DNA from: Micromonospora sp. WMMD1082
GTDB taxonomy: Bacteria > Actinomycetota > Actinomycetes > Mycobacteriales > Micromonosporaceae
NCBI RefSeq assembly: GCF_029626175.1
Contig: NZ_JARUBM010000002.1
Location: 3,737,001-3,801,000 of the forward strand
Length of the DNA stretch: 64,000 nucleotides
Direction of reading: 5' to 3'
Made by a program: the position numbers and the translations under genes
In this document: piece after piece, positions 28,112-39,696 of the stretch
Layout: every line of letters starts with the position of its first letter
How positions within the stretch are numbered: position 1 is the first letter of the stretch
The notes under the pieces: generated by a model
Databases searched by the model: none
Told to the model about the DNA's origin: nothing
What the model saw: the letters and a program-made list of their open reading frames with translations, nothing else

Positions 28112-28924
28112 TCAACTGGTGATCGACGGGGCCGGGGCGGCGCGCCAGTACCCGCAGAAGTAGACGCGCTCCTTGGCCATGCCGCGGTCCTGCACGAGGT
28201 GTCGGCGTACTGAGGTGACCATGCTGGACTCGCCGGCGACAAAGGCATAAGGGGTGCCCACGGGCAACTCGGATCCGCGCAGGGTGCGCAGCGCGATGTC
28301 GCTCCGCCCGGCCGCCTCCGCGCCCCGGTGCAACCAGGTGAGGCGGGCTCCGTCGGGGAGGGCGATCGGCATCTCGTCCGTGGCGTCGCCGACCTCCAGC
28401 AGCACCACGGCGGGGATACGGGACGGCAGCGCCTCGACGGTCGCGGCGATCGCCGGCAGGGCGGTCTCGTCGCCGATGAGCAGCTGCCAGACGGTGTCGG
28501 GCGGTGGAGCGTACTCCGCGCCGTCGCTGAGCACGCCGATCTGGTCACCGACGGCCGCGGAGGCGGCCCACGACGAGCCGGGGCCGGTGTCACCGTGCAG
28601 GACGAAGTCGATGTCCATCTCGCGCCGGGCCTCGTCGAGCCGGCGCACCGTGTAGTTGCGGACGATCGGCCGGACCTCCGCCGGCATCGCCTGCACCGCT
28701 GGCCACCAGCTGTCGGCGCCATCGGGTAGGCGCAGCTCGGCACCGGGCTCCGGCGGGAGGAACACCCGGACTAGGTGGTCTGGTCCGTCGTAGCCGAACG
28801 TGTCCAGCTCGGCTCCGGTGAGGGTGATGCGGACCAGTCGTGGCGTCAGTTTCCGGGTGGCGAGAACCCGCGCCGGCATGGGCCGCCGGACGCGGGCGGG
28901 TGATGTGGCGGTGTCAGCCGTCAT
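28112..28924 (-). CDS. Siderophore-interacting protein (FAD-binding ferric reductase)
   Basis: The protein has 270 aa, of the SIP/ViuB family. RNYTVRRLDE binds FAD, and the family blocks GPGSSWAASA, GDETALPAIAATVEALP and AGESSMVTSVRRHL, as well as the closing YWR, are all seen. It reduces ferric siderophores in the cytoplasm to free iron. It is divergent from the uptake operon across the IdeR-type box. Confidence 0.93.
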   Translation of the reverse strand: MTADTATSPARVRRPMPARVLATRKLTPRLVRITLTGAELDTFGYDGPDHLVRVFLPPEPGAELRLPDGADSWWPAVQAMPAEVRPIVRNYTVRRLDEARREMDIDFVLHGDTGPGSSWAASAAVGDQIGVLSDGAEYAPPPDTVWQLLIGDETALPAIAATVEALPSRIPAVVLLEVGDATDEMPIALPDGARLTWLHRGAEAAGRSDIALRTLRGSELPVGTPYAFVAGESSMVTSVRRHLVQDRGMAKERVYFCGYWRAAPAPSITS

Positions 28925-28952
28925 GGTCCTCCGGTCCTCCCGCTCGACTGAA

Positions 28953-28972
28953 CTTAGGTTAGCCTATGCTCA
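28953..28972. promoter_or_regulatory. IdeR/DmdR-type iron box
   Basis: TTAGGTTAGCCTATGCT at 28954-28970 matches the left arm and centre of the iron-box consensus TTAGGTTAGGCTAACCTAA. It lies in the short divergent region between the siderophore-reductase gene and the permease operon. Both would be repressed by iron-loaded IdeR/DmdR. Confidence 0.85.
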
Positions 28973-29006
28973 CTTCAGCTGGGCGGATGCGGTGGCGGGA
29001 GAACCT

Positions 29007-30077
29007 GTGCAACTGGTGGACGGTGCGGCGGACGTCGCGGCACCGCAGCGGCGCGCCGCTGCCCGACCGGCCACCCGCCATTCGCTACCCCTGCTCTCCG
29101 GGCTGGTCGTCGCCGTGGCGGTGCTCGCCACCGTCGCGATCGCCAGCGTCTCGGTCGGCGCCAAACCGATCGGGGCCGGCGACGTGTTCGCCAGCCTGCT
29201 CGCGTACGACCCGGCCGACGGTGACCACCTCGTGGTGCGCACGCTGCGGGTGCCCCGGACGGTGGTGGGGCTCCTCGCCGGCATGGCCCTCGGGCTCTCC
29301 GGCGCGATCATGCAAGGGCTGACCCGCAACCCGCTCGCCGATCCCGGGCTGCTCGGCGTCAACGCGGGCGCGGCGCTGTTCGTGGTGACCGGCATCAGCC
29401 TCTTCGGTGTCACGACCCTGACCGGGTACGTGTGGTTCGCCTTCGTGGGAGCGGCGGTGACCGCGGTCGTGGTGTACGGCATCGCGGCCTTCGGTCGCGA
29501 CGGTGCCACCCCGGTCAAGCTGGCACTGGCCGGTGCCGCGGTCAGTGCGGCACTCGCCTCGGTCACCACCGCCCTGCTGCTCACCGACACCGACGCGTTC
29601 GACCACTTCCGGCTCTGGCAGGTCGGCTCGCTCGCCGGTCGCGGTACCGACCTGGCCGGGCAGGCGCTGCCGTTCATGCTGGCCGGGGTGCTGCTCGCGC
29701 TGCCGTGTGGCCGGCTGCTCAACACGCTCTCCCTCGGCGACGACGTGGCGCGGGGGCTCGGGCAGAACGTGGCGGCCACCCGCGTGCTCGGCGCGCTCTG
29801 CGTGGTCGTGCTCTGCGGCACGGCCACCGCACTGGCCGGGCCGGTCGCCTTCGTCGGGCTGGCCGTGCCGCACGTGGCCCGGCTGATCACCGGCCCGGAC
29901 TACCGCTGGATCCTGCCGTACGCCATGGTGCTGGCACCGACCCTGCTGCTGGCCGCGGACGTCGTCGGCCGGGTGCTGGCCCGCCCGGCGGAGGTGCAGG
30001 TCGGCGTGGTGACCGCGGTGATCGGCGCGCCGGCGTTCATCGCCCTGGTGCGGCGGCGGAAGCTGGCCGAACTGTGA
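29007..30077 (+). CDS. Iron-siderophore ABC permease (FecCD family), subunit 1
   Basis: About 356 aa with eight or more membrane helices. RTVVGLLAGMALGLSGAIMQGLTRNPLADPGLLGVNAGA is spread over the typical FecCD start, and FVGLAVPHVARL is the ATPase-contact loop. Start is uncertain: GTG 29007 sits behind GGCGGGAG, with GTG 28992 as alternative. Its stop overlaps the second permease start (GTGA). Pairing of two FecCD genes is usual for siderophore importers. Confidence 0.92.
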   Translation: MQLVDGAADVAAPQRRAAARPATRHSLPLLSGLVVAVAVLATVAIASVSVGAKPIGAGDVFASLLAYDPADGDHLVVRTLRVPRTVVGLLAGMALGLSGAIMQGLTRNPLADPGLLGVNAGAALFVVTGISLFGVTTLTGYVWFAFVGAAVTAVVVYGIAAFGRDGATPVKLALAGAAVSAALASVTTALLLTDTDAFDHFRLWQVGSLAGRGTDLAGQALPFMLAGVLLALPCGRLLNTLSLGDDVARGLGQNVAATRVLGALCVVVLCGTATALAGPVAFVGLAVPHVARLITGPDYRWILPYAMVLAPTLLLAADVVGRVLARPAEVQVGVVTAVIGAPAFIALVRRRKLAEL

Positions 30078-31171
30078 CCCGGCCGGCACCGACGACCAGC
30101 TCACCACCGCCCCGACCGGGCCCCGCCGACACCGTTGCGGCTGCCGCCCGGGCCGTGGTACGCGCCACCCGGCGTCGCGGCCGGGCCCGCAGCGCCGGGG
30201 TCACCATCACCCTGGCGGTGGTCGCCGCCGCGCTCTTCTGCACCGCCCTGGCCGTGGGCGCGGTGGCCATCCCGCTGCCGGATGTCCTGGACACCCTGTT
30301 CGCGGAGGGCAGCCGGCGCGACGAGTTCGTCATCAGCGACGTGCGGCTGCCCCGGGTCCTGACCGGCCTGCTCGCCGGCGCGGCGTTCGGGCTCTCCGGC
30401 GCGATCTTCCAGAGCCTGGTGCGTAACCCGCTCGCCAGCCCGGACATCATCGGGATCACCATGGGCGCGAGCGCCGCCGCGGTTGTCTGCATCATCGTGT
30501 TCGGCGTGGTCGGTGCCGTCGTGTCGGTCAGCGCGTTCGCCGGTGCGCTCGGTACCGCCGCCCTGATCTACCTGCTGGCCTGGCGGGACGGGATCACCGG
30601 ATACCGGCTGGTGCTGGTCGGTATCGGGGTGGCCGCGGTGCTCGCCAGCGTGGTGTCGTACCTGATGTCGCGGGCCGAGATCACCAGCGCGCAGCAGGCC
30701 CTAGTCTGGCTGACCGGCAGCCTCAACGCCCGTTCCTGGGCACACGTGCAACCCCTCGCCCTGACCATGGCCGTCCTGCTGCCCTGCGCGTTGGGCCTGT
30801 CGCGCGAGTTGGACGTGCTGCGTCTCGGCGACGCGACCGCGGTCGGGCTGGGGGCCCGGGTGGAGCGGTTGCGGCTGGCCATCCTGCTGACCGGGGTGGC
30901 ACTCGCCGCCGTCGCGACCGCGGCGGCCGGCCCGGTGCCGTTCGTGGCGTTCGTCGCCGCCCCGATCGCGCGGCGGCTGGTCCGCGACCGGGGGCCGGCG
31001 CTGCTGCCGGCGGCGCTCACCGGCGCGACCATCATGGTTGCCGCGGACCTGACCGCCCAGCATGTGCTCGGCTCCGGGCAGTTCCCGGTCGGCGTGGTGA
31101 CCGGCGTCGTCGGCGCGCCGTACCTGCTGTGGCTGCTGGCGACCGCCAACCGGGCGGGGCGCGGTGGATGA
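30074..31171 (+). CDS. Iron-siderophore ABC permease (FecCD family), subunit 2
   Basis: The protein has 365 aa. RLPRVLTGLLAGAAFGLSG, FQSLVRNPLASPDIIGITMGAS and PVPFVAFVAAPIARRL are FecCD blocks. The coupling loop reads FVAAPIARR in place of the more common GLVVPHIAR. GTG 30074 overlaps the preceding stop. It should form the heterodimeric channel with the first permease. Confidence 0.92.
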   Translation: MTRPAPTTSSPPPRPGPADTVAAAARAVVRATRRRGRARSAGVTITLAVVAAALFCTALAVGAVAIPLPDVLDTLFAEGSRRDEFVISDVRLPRVLTGLLAGAAFGLSGAIFQSLVRNPLASPDIIGITMGASAAAVVCIIVFGVVGAVVSVSAFAGALGTAALIYLLAWRDGITGYRLVLVGIGVAAVLASVVSYLMSRAEITSAQQALVWLTGSLNARSWAHVQPLALTMAVLLPCALGLSRELDVLRLGDATAVGLGARVERLRLAILLTGVALAAVATAAAGPVPFVAFVAAPIARRLVRDRGPALLPAALTGATIMVAADLTAQHVLGSGQFPVGVVTGVVGAPYLLWLLATANRAGRGG

Positions 31172-31184
31172 GGGGAGGAGACGG

Positions 31185-32066
31185 GTGAACCTCGCCCCCG
31201 ACGGACCGGTCGGCCTGGGCGCCCGGGAGGTGACCCTCGGGTACGGCGACCGTGCGGTGGTCCGGCGGCTGAGCGTCGATATCCCGGCCGAACGCATCAC
31301 CGTCATCGTCGGGCCGAACGCCTGCGGCAAGTCCACCCTGCTGCGTGGGCTCGCCCGCCTGCTGGCACCGGCGGGCGGCGCCGTGTACCTCGACGGTCGG
31401 GACATCCACACCATGCCGACCCGGCAGGTGGCCACCAGGCTCGGCATTCTGCCGCAGCATCCGGTCGCGCCGGAGGGGATCACCGTGGCCGACCTGGTCG
31501 GCCGGGGTCGCTATCCGCACCAGGGCTGGTTCCGTCGGTGGACCGTGACGGACGACGACGCGGTCGCGGCGGCGTTGCAGGCCACCGGCACCCTGGATCT
31601 GGTCGGTCGGCCGGTCGACGAGCTGTCCGGCGGGCAGCGGCAGCGGGTCTGGATCGCCATGGCACTCGCCCAGCGGACCCGCGTCCTGCTGCTCGACGAG
31701 CCCACCACCTACCTGGACGTGACCCACCAGGTGGAGGTGCTGGACCTGCTGACCGACCTCAACCGGCAGCGTGGGGTCACCATCCTGCTGGTGCTGCACG
31801 ACCTGAATCTGGCCTGCCGGTACGCCGACCACCTGGTCGCCATGAAGGACGGCGTGCTGGTGGCGGAGGGACCTCCGGAGCAGGTGATCACCTCCGCGAT
31901 CGTGTCGGAGGTGTTCGGCCTGGACAACCTGGTCGTCGCGGACCCGGTCTCCGGCACGCCGATGGTCGTGCCGGTCGGCCGTTACCACGGCGGCCACGCG
32001 GCACCGACACCACGAAATCCGATGATCGCTTCGTTCACCGTGCCACCCGGTGCGGAGAAAGGTTGA
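31185..32066 (+). CDS. Iron-siderophore ABC transporter ATPase (FecE/FepC-like)
   Basis: The protein has 293 aa. Walker A GPNACGKST, LSGGQRQRVWIAMALAQ signature, LLLDEPTTYLD Walker B and VLHDLNLACRYAD switch region are complete. GTG 31185 follows GAGGGGAGG and is preferred to GTG 31164, which overlaps the permease. It energises uptake through the two FecCD subunits. Confidence 0.94.
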   Translation: MNLAPDGPVGLGAREVTLGYGDRAVVRRLSVDIPAERITVIVGPNACGKSTLLRGLARLLAPAGGAVYLDGRDIHTMPTRQVATRLGILPQHPVAPEGITVADLVGRGRYPHQGWFRRWTVTDDDAVAAALQATGTLDLVGRPVDELSGGQRQRVWIAMALAQRTRVLLLDEPTTYLDVTHQVEVLDLLTDLNRQRGVTILLVLHDLNLACRYADHLVAMKDGVLVAEGPPEQVITSAIVSEVFGLDNLVVADPVSGTPMVVPVGRYHGGHAAPTPRNPMIASFTVPPGAEKG

Positions 32067-32069
32067 CCC

Positions 32070-33143
32070 ATGACCCTGCTCCTGGACCGGCCCACCCCGG
32101 TCACCGCCCTGCCCGCGCTCGACACCGCTGGCTCTACCGCTCTGGCGGACCTGTTCCGTCTCGCCACGGCGGGCCCGGCCGGCGGGCTGCCCCGCCGCGG
32201 CTTCCTCGCCGGTGGCCTCGGTGTGGCCGGCACACTGCTGCTCGGCGCCTGCGGCGACGACAGCGAGCGCACCCCCGACGCCGGCGGGTCGCCCGGGCAG
32301 CGGCAGGTGCAGACGGACAAGGGCGAGGTCACCGTGCCGGCCAACCCGGCCCGGGTGGTCTGCGCCGACTACTACGGCGCCTTCGCCGTCGTCGACCTCG
32401 GGCTGGTTCCGGTCGGCGTGAGCGGCGGTGGGTACGACGGCACCGGCGACACGTACGCCCCGAAGCTGGCCGAGACGCCGGTGGTCGGCGACTGGACCGA
32501 GCCGGACGTGGAGAAGGTCGCCGGCGCCGAGCCGGATCTGATCCTGCGCACCATCGACACTCCGGACGACCTGTACGACCAGCTCAGCAGGATCGCCCCC
32601 ACGGTGGTGATCTCCTTCCAGCAGCTCAGCCTGCTCGAGGTGGCCAGCCGCATCGGTGAGGTGCTCGGCCGCGGCCAGCAGGCCGACGAACTGCTCAGCC
32701 GGTACCGGAGCCACACCAGCGGAATCAAGCAGAAGCACCAGGCCGTACTCGACCGGTACACCTTCACCTTCGTCCAGGTCGCCTCGGACACCACCTTCTG
32801 GACCCTCGGGCCGAAGTGGACCGACACCACCGTGCTGGTCGACAGCGGGCTGCGGCTCGCCGAGCCGGCCAACTCCCAGCCGGAGCCGACGAAGGAGTAC
32901 TCGATGGAGCAGATCGGGATCCTGGAGCCCACCGGAGTGTTGCTCATTCCGTCCGGCCCCGACGGCGTGACACCGGCTCCGGACAGCGCGGCCCTGACCG
33001 ACAGCGCGCTGTGGAAGCAACTGCCCGCGGTCCGGGCCGGGCGGGTGTACCCGATCCTGTCCGGCGCCGCATCGCTCGGCACCGGCCTGGAACTGACGGA
33101 GCGGATCGACACCGTGCTGACCGAACTCACGACGGCCGGCTAA
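32070..33143 (+). CDS. Iron-siderophore substrate-binding lipoprotein
   Basis: The protein has 357 aa, with an unusual N-terminal extension of about 40 residues before RRGFLAGGLGVAGTLLLGAC. That stretch has a twin-arginine-like motif and a lipobox (LLGAC). The rest is a class-III periplasmic-binding fold (VVCADYYGAFAVVDLGL ... VGDWTEPDVEKVAGAEPDLIL). It is anchored outside and delivers ferric siderophore to the permease. It begins 3 nt after the ATPase stop. Confidence 0.9.
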   Translation: MTLLLDRPTPVTALPALDTAGSTALADLFRLATAGPAGGLPRRGFLAGGLGVAGTLLLGACGDDSERTPDAGGSPGQRQVQTDKGEVTVPANPARVVCADYYGAFAVVDLGLVPVGVSGGGYDGTGDTYAPKLAETPVVGDWTEPDVEKVAGAEPDLILRTIDTPDDLYDQLSRIAPTVVISFQQLSLLEVASRIGEVLGRGQQADELLSRYRSHTSGIKQKHQAVLDRYTFTFVQVASDTTFWTLGPKWTDTTVLVDSGLRLAEPANSQPEPTKEYSMEQIGILEPTGVLLIPSGPDGVTPAPDSAALTDSALWKQLPAVRAGRVYPILSGAASLGTGLELTERIDTVLTELTTAG

Positions 33144-33307
33144 GAGTGCAGAGTCGCGTACACCATCAAGTCACAACGGCATCGACTTCCGTAAGTTCCG
33201 TTGGCGACCAAGCGGCCGATTCCGGAGCCGGTCCCCGGTGCTGGCTCGGCGAGCATCCCTTCGCGCGCTGACGGCGTGACGCGCCGCTGCGTGCTGCGGT
33301 TGGCGGC

Positions 33308-33338
33308 TTGACTTGAACGATGGTTGAAGTCCTATCTT
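33308..33338 (+). promoter_or_regulatory. MerR-type promoter with 19-bp spacer and dyad
   Basis: TTGACT (33308-33313) and TATCTT (33333-33338) are separated by 19 bp instead of 17. The spacer holds GACTTGAAC/GTTGAAGTC (33310-33318 and 33323-33331), an inverted repeat with one mismatch. Long spacers with a central dyad are the hallmark of promoters activated by MerR-family regulators. It lies 35 nt before the monooxygenase gene. The regulator is not adjacent. Confidence 0.65.
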
Positions 33339-33372
33339 GACCTGCGACGACCACACGGAGAGGCGGTGCTAC

Positions 33373-33726
33373 GTGCCGGACGACGCGGGGTTCTACTCGA
33401 TCATCGACTACACGGTTGACGGGCCGCAGAGCCAGCACGAGCTGATCGAGGCGTTCGCGGAGATCCAGGAGCGCCGCGTGCGCCACTACCCCGGCTATCG
33501 CTCGGCCCGACTGCTCGCCAGCCAGGACGGCACGCGCGTGTACAACGTCGTGGCGTGGCAGAGCGAGGCGCACTGGCGCCATTTCGACAAAACCGACGAC
33601 CTGCAGGAGCGCCAAGCCGACATCGACCGCGCCGTCGACGGTATCTCCGGAACGGCCACTCCCCGCATGACCAACACCCCGCGCTACGACCTCGTGCGCG
33701 AAGTGCTGCCCCCGAAGGCCGGCTGA
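33373..33726 (+). CDS. Antibiotic biosynthesis monooxygenase-like (ABM) protein
   Basis: The protein has 117 aa, of the small ferredoxin-like dimeric alpha/beta-barrel fold: FYSIIDYTVDG, HYPGYRSARLLASQDGTRVYNVVAWQS and EAHWRHF are typical. Members oxidise aromatic substrates or simply bind small molecules. GTG 33373 is chosen over TTG 33337 for its GGAGAGG upstream. The stop overlaps the DsbA-like start. The MerR-type promoter in front suggests induction by an electrophile or drug. Confidence 0.75.
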   Translation: MPDDAGFYSIIDYTVDGPQSQHELIEAFAEIQERRVRHYPGYRSARLLASQDGTRVYNVVAWQSEAHWRHFDKTDDLQERQADIDRAVDGISGTATPRMTNTPRYDLVREVLPPKAG

Positions 33727-34121
33727 TGCGCACGCAAGTGTTCGTCGACATCATCTGCCCGTGGTGCTATATCGGCCTGCGTCGACTTGAGCAGACGCTC
33801 GCCCAGCTTCCCACTGGCCACCGGGTCGAGATCGAGTGGCGCAGCTACGAGCTGGGCCAGACGAACACCGAGCCCGGACCGACCGCCGCCGAAGCGCTTG
33901 CCACGATGTGGGGCGAGCGCGCAACCGAGCGCCTGCACCAGATCACGGACCTGGGCGCGCAGGTCGGGCTCGACCTGCGCCTCGACCTCGCAACGATGGA
34001 TTCGCTGTTCGAGTTGTCGTCGATGCCGGCGACCGCGACCAGGTCGCCGCGACCCTCGCCTACGCGCTGGGTCCGTCCGGCAGCACCGGTGTCGTGCTCT
34101 GGCTGCACGCTGTGCCCGTGA
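33726..34121 (+). pseudogene. Truncated FrnE/DsbA-like oxidoreductase
   Basis: The frame encodes 131 aa; the first 95 or so match FrnE-type DsbA proteins (VDIICPWCYIGLRRLEQ with the CPWC redox site, then IEWRSYELGQTN and LATMWGERA). Normal members have about 210-230 aa. After LATMDSLFEL the frame turns Arg/Ser/Pro-rich, and a short piece in another frame (AGDRDQVAATLAYALG) may be the residue of the missing part. Probably an internal deletion plus frame loss. Redox activity is doubtful. Confidence 0.75.
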
Positions 34122-34454
34122 ACGGCACGGGCTGATCGCTCCTCGGCGTGGGACAGTCGGTCGTGGTGGTGTCGGCGGCTGACCCGTCCGGGTGAAATCC
34201 CGACGATGACGGGCACCAGCGCATTGCCGCTTGCGGATGTGACTGGCGGCCGGGAAGTTGCATTCTCACCGGATGGATCAGGCATCTTCGTCCTCGGCTG
34301 TCAGCTTGGTCGCGCCGTCGGATGGATTAGTTCTGGCCTATTGCAAGGCGGCTGGCGATTGGCTGCTGACCGTCTTCGTTTCTGTGGCGGGAACTTTGGC
34401 GCCTTGTCCGGCGACCTGTAGTGCGTCGGTCGTGGTGCGAGGTCGGAGTTGCCT
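34122..34454 (+). other. Spacer without a supported gene
   Basis: The stretch contains a 71-aa open frame (34206-34421) with no recognisable domain and low support. It may hold decayed DsbA sequence and the promoter of the methyltransferase gene. Its base composition is somewhat less GC-rich than the neighbouring genes. Confidence 0.4.
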
Positions 34455-35216
34455 GTGGAGTGGTTTGAAGACGACGGGCTCTGGGTGGACTTCGCGGGGG
34501 TGTTGTTCGCCGCGCCGCGCCCTCGGGAGGCGCAGAGGTGGGTGACGACGTCTCCGTTGCTGACGGTGACGGCAGGGACCAGCGTGCTGGATCTGGGCTG
34601 CGGGCCCGGTACTGATGCTGTTCCGCTCGCTGGGCGGGGCGCCCAGGTCACTGGAGTTGATTTGAGTTCGGCGATGTTGGACCGTGCCCGCACGGCGAGC
34701 GCGGAGGCCGGGGTCACGGTGCGGCTGGTCCACGCCGACATGCGCCAGTTCGTCGAGCCCGCCTGCTACGACCTGGTCATCAGCGGGTACACCTCGTTCG
34801 GCTACTTCGCCGACCCGGGGTGGGGTCAGCTGGTGCTGTGTCACGCCTGGTGGTGTCTGGTGTCGGGTGGTCGGCTGCTGATGGACTTGTTCAGCAAGGA
34901 GTTTTTTGCCCGGTGGGCAGGCATTCCGAAGACGGTCGAGGTGGACGGTGGTCAGCTGTTCATGCGGGACACCGTCCTGGACGACTGGACTCGGTTGCGC
35001 AGCGACTGGACCCTGGTGCGGGGGGACACCGCCCGGCACGGATTCTTCGAACAGTTTGTCTACAGCGCCGTCGAGATCCGCGGCATGCTGGCCGCCGCCG
35101 GGTTCACCGGGATCGTCTGCTTCGGTGGCTTCGCGGGAGATCCGTTCGACAACCACGCGAAGCGGCTCGTTGTGGAGGCGACTCGGCCTCCGGAGAGCGA
35201 GGGGATTCCCTCGTGA
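34455..35216 (+). CDS. SAM-dependent class-I methyltransferase
   Basis: The protein has 253 aa. VLDLGCGPGTDAVPLAGRGAQVTGVDLS is the SAM-binding motif I region, followed by HADMRQF (motif II) and VISGYTSFGYF (post-motif). The C-terminal FSKEFFARW and RHGFFEQFVYSAVEIRGML resemble small-molecule methyltransferases of natural-product loci. GTG 34455 after GGAG is chosen over TTG 34449. It overlaps the ATP-grasp gene by 4 nt, so the two probably act on the same product. Confidence 0.85.
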   Translation: MEWFEDDGLWVDFAGVLFAAPRPREAQRWVTTSPLLTVTAGTSVLDLGCGPGTDAVPLAGRGAQVTGVDLSSAMLDRARTASAEAGVTVRLVHADMRQFVEPACYDLVISGYTSFGYFADPGWGQLVLCHAWWCLVSGGRLLMDLFSKEFFARWAGIPKTVEVDGGQLFMRDTVLDDWTRLRSDWTLVRGDTARHGFFEQFVYSAVEIRGMLAAAGFTGIVCFGGFAGDPFDNHAKRLVVEATRPPESEGIPS

Positions 35217-36436
35217 CCATTGTGCTCCTCGAAGCGCTCGCCTTCGGCCTCGCTCGCCTGTGCGACGCCGCCGTTGAAGCCGGGCACCGGCTGTGCCTGC
35301 TCACCGGAAACCGGTCGGTCTATGCGTACGAACTTGACCGCCTCGGTCCGCAGGACCTAGAGGTGATCGATGTTGACACCACCGATGTGGATGCCTGCGC
35401 CGCGATCCTCGACCGGGTCCCGGACCTCGCCGGGTTGGTCAACTCGACCGACATCTGGATGCTGCCCGGCGCGTATCTGGCCGAACGGTACGGCCTGGCC
35501 ACCTTCGGCCTACAGGTCGCCCGCACCCTGCGGGACAAGGCGCAGGTCCGGACCCTGCTGCACCGGGCCGGACTCAGCCGCGCCAACGCGACCCGGGTCA
35601 ACGCCACGGCCGAGGCGGTCAGCGACGCGGCGACGGCGATCGGCTACCCGATGATCCTGAAGGACTCGGCGGGTACCTCCTCCCGGTCGGTCTGGCTGCT
35701 CCGCGACGACGCCGAGCGCGACCGGGCCGCCCGCGAGGCCGCCGACGCCACCCTGCTGGGCTGGCATCTGGTGGCCGAACCGTACTTCCCCGGCCCGGTC
35801 TACAGCGCCGAGACAGTCAGCTGGCAGGGACACACGAGGCTCCTCGGGATCGCCGTACATATCCATACACCGGAGCCGGTCCGTCGGGAGGAGGCGGTCG
35901 CCTTCCCAGTCGCCGTGCCACGAGCCGAATTGGACCGGCTGGAAACCTGGATCGGTGAAGTCCTCGCCGCGGTCGGGTTCACCGACGGCGTGGCCCACAC
36001 CGAGTTCGCCCACACTCCCGACGGCCCCGAGGTCGTGGAGATTAACGGCCGGATCGCCGGGGCGGTCATCGGGGAGATGATGTGCCGCTCGCTCGGGGTG
36101 AATGTGTACACAGCGGTTGTCGACGTCGCGCTGCGCCGGCGCCCTCGGCTGCTAGACGCGACATTGACCTCCGGCCGTGGTTACGGCATGACGTTCCTGC
36201 ACCCACCCGCGGCGGGACGGCTCGCCGGCTGGCATGGCCTCGAACGGCTGCCGCTGTTCCCTGGCAGCCCGGAGTTCTTCCCGACCGCTCAGATCGGCGA
36301 CCGGATCATCCACCTCGCCGACCAGCGGGGCTGTACCGCCCTGGTGATGGCCGAGGGGCCTACCGCCGAAGTCGGCCTGTATCACTCGCTGGCCGCTGCC
36401 GGCACCGTCACCCACGACATGCGACCGCTGGGTTGA
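35213..36436 (+). CDS. ATP-grasp ligase
   Basis: The protein has 407 aa. GYPMILKDSAGTSSRSVWLL (ATP-binding Lys and Gly-rich loop), AEPYFPGPVYSAETV and FAHTPDGPEVVEINGRIAG (Mg-binding Glu/Asn) are clear ATP-grasp marks. The family forms amide bonds between a carboxylate and an amine, as in amino-acid ligases or carnosine-synthase-like enzymes. With the coupled methyltransferase it could make a methylated dipeptide or amide. GTG 35213 overlaps the preceding stop. The product is unknown. Confidence 0.85.
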   Translation: MTIVLLEALAFGLARLCDAAVEAGHRLCLLTGNRSVYAYELDRLGPQDLEVIDVDTTDVDACAAILDRVPDLAGLVNSTDIWMLPGAYLAERYGLATFGLQVARTLRDKAQVRTLLHRAGLSRANATRVNATAEAVSDAATAIGYPMILKDSAGTSSRSVWLLRDDAERDRAAREAADATLLGWHLVAEPYFPGPVYSAETVSWQGHTRLLGIAVHIHTPEPVRREEAVAFPVAVPRAELDRLETWIGEVLAAVGFTDGVAHTEFAHTPDGPEVVEINGRIAGAVIGEMMCRSLGVNVYTAVVDVALRRRPRLLDATLTSGRGYGMTFLHPPAAGRLAGWHGLERLPLFPGSPEFFPTAQIGDRIIHLADQRGCTALVMAEGPTAEVGLYHSLAAAGTVTHDMRPLG

Positions 36437-36585
36437 CTACCCTGGACAAGAGCCTCACGAGCACGTACGGACCGGAGACCTCCGGTGAGCGCAACGCCGA
36501 CGTCTACGACGAATGGCACGCCAACCTCGACCCGACCGGCGCCGTGCACTGCCTGGCCGACCTGATCGCACAGGGGCCGACAGGG
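36433..36585 (+). pseudogene. N-terminal fragment of a second SAM methyltransferase
   Basis: From TTG 36433 the frame reads about 50 residues with YGPETSGERNADVYDEWH and LDPTGAVHCLADLI, the usual start of a class-I methyltransferase just before the SAM motif. The motif itself (LExGxGTG) is missing, and the frame loses protein character after about 36585. It directly follows the ATP-grasp stop, so a third enzyme of this small operon seems to have been lost. Confidence 0.6.
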
Positions 36586-36721
36586 CCAATCCGGGAGAGT
36601 AGACCGAACCGGTCGTGTGACGACGAGTTTGGCGACCGTCTCCGTGCTCACCGAGGATCCGACTGCGCAGACTTCACTACGGCAATACGTGTCCCTGCCA
36701 GCCGTCCGGTACGTCGGCGCG

Positions 36722-36972
36722 TCAGTCGGCGGCCGCCAGTGCGGCGATGCGGAGGGAGATGTCACGCACGACGGTCCGGAGATCAGCGCCGGTGCCGTCA
36801 CTGATGATGGTGAGGGCGAGTTCGCTGAGCAGGAGGAACGCGTGGGCGCGTTGCGCGTCGTCGGTGAAGGTGTCGGCGAGGGCTTGAGCGCCGTCGAGGT
36901 CACCTCGGTGGCGGGCCGCGATGATCCCCACGGCGTGCTGCATCCCGGCCAACAGTTGCGCGGAGTGGGGGG

Positions 36973-36976
<4 letters not shown>
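36722..36976 (-). CDS. Small helical protein coupled to alaS (paralogue of the protein after sod)
   Basis: The protein has 84 aa and appears all-helical. [20 protein letters not shown] and [13 protein letters not shown] align well with VIAAKQRGDLAGAEELLAAF and FYLLADLSLGLLR of the 40335-40598 product. Its ATG overlaps the alaS stop. The pairing of two paralogues with two genes of the same putative regulon points to a shared but unknown role. Confidence 0.8.
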
Positions 36977-39618
<2,642 letters not shown>

Positions 39619-39631
39619 CCACGCCCCCTTA

Positions 39632-39648
39632 TTGCCGTAACTTTGCAA
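39632..39648. promoter_or_regulatory. Fur-family (Nur-like) box upstream of alaS
   Basis: TTGCCGTAACTTTGCAA has TTGC and GCAA arms nine bases apart, the same geometry as the boxes at 41255-41271 and 42457-42473. It starts 14 nt upstream of the alaS start, next to a TAGTAT -10-like hexamer on the minus strand. Binding there would block transcription. Confidence 0.75.
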
Positions 39649-39696
39649 CTACATACTATTGGCGGCAGGGTGAAGGTGTTTCGGGTACCCCGATGG

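Noticed and set aside
34206..34421. Possible 71-aa small gene
   Set aside because: No recognisable domain, weak start context, and it lies in a decayed region.
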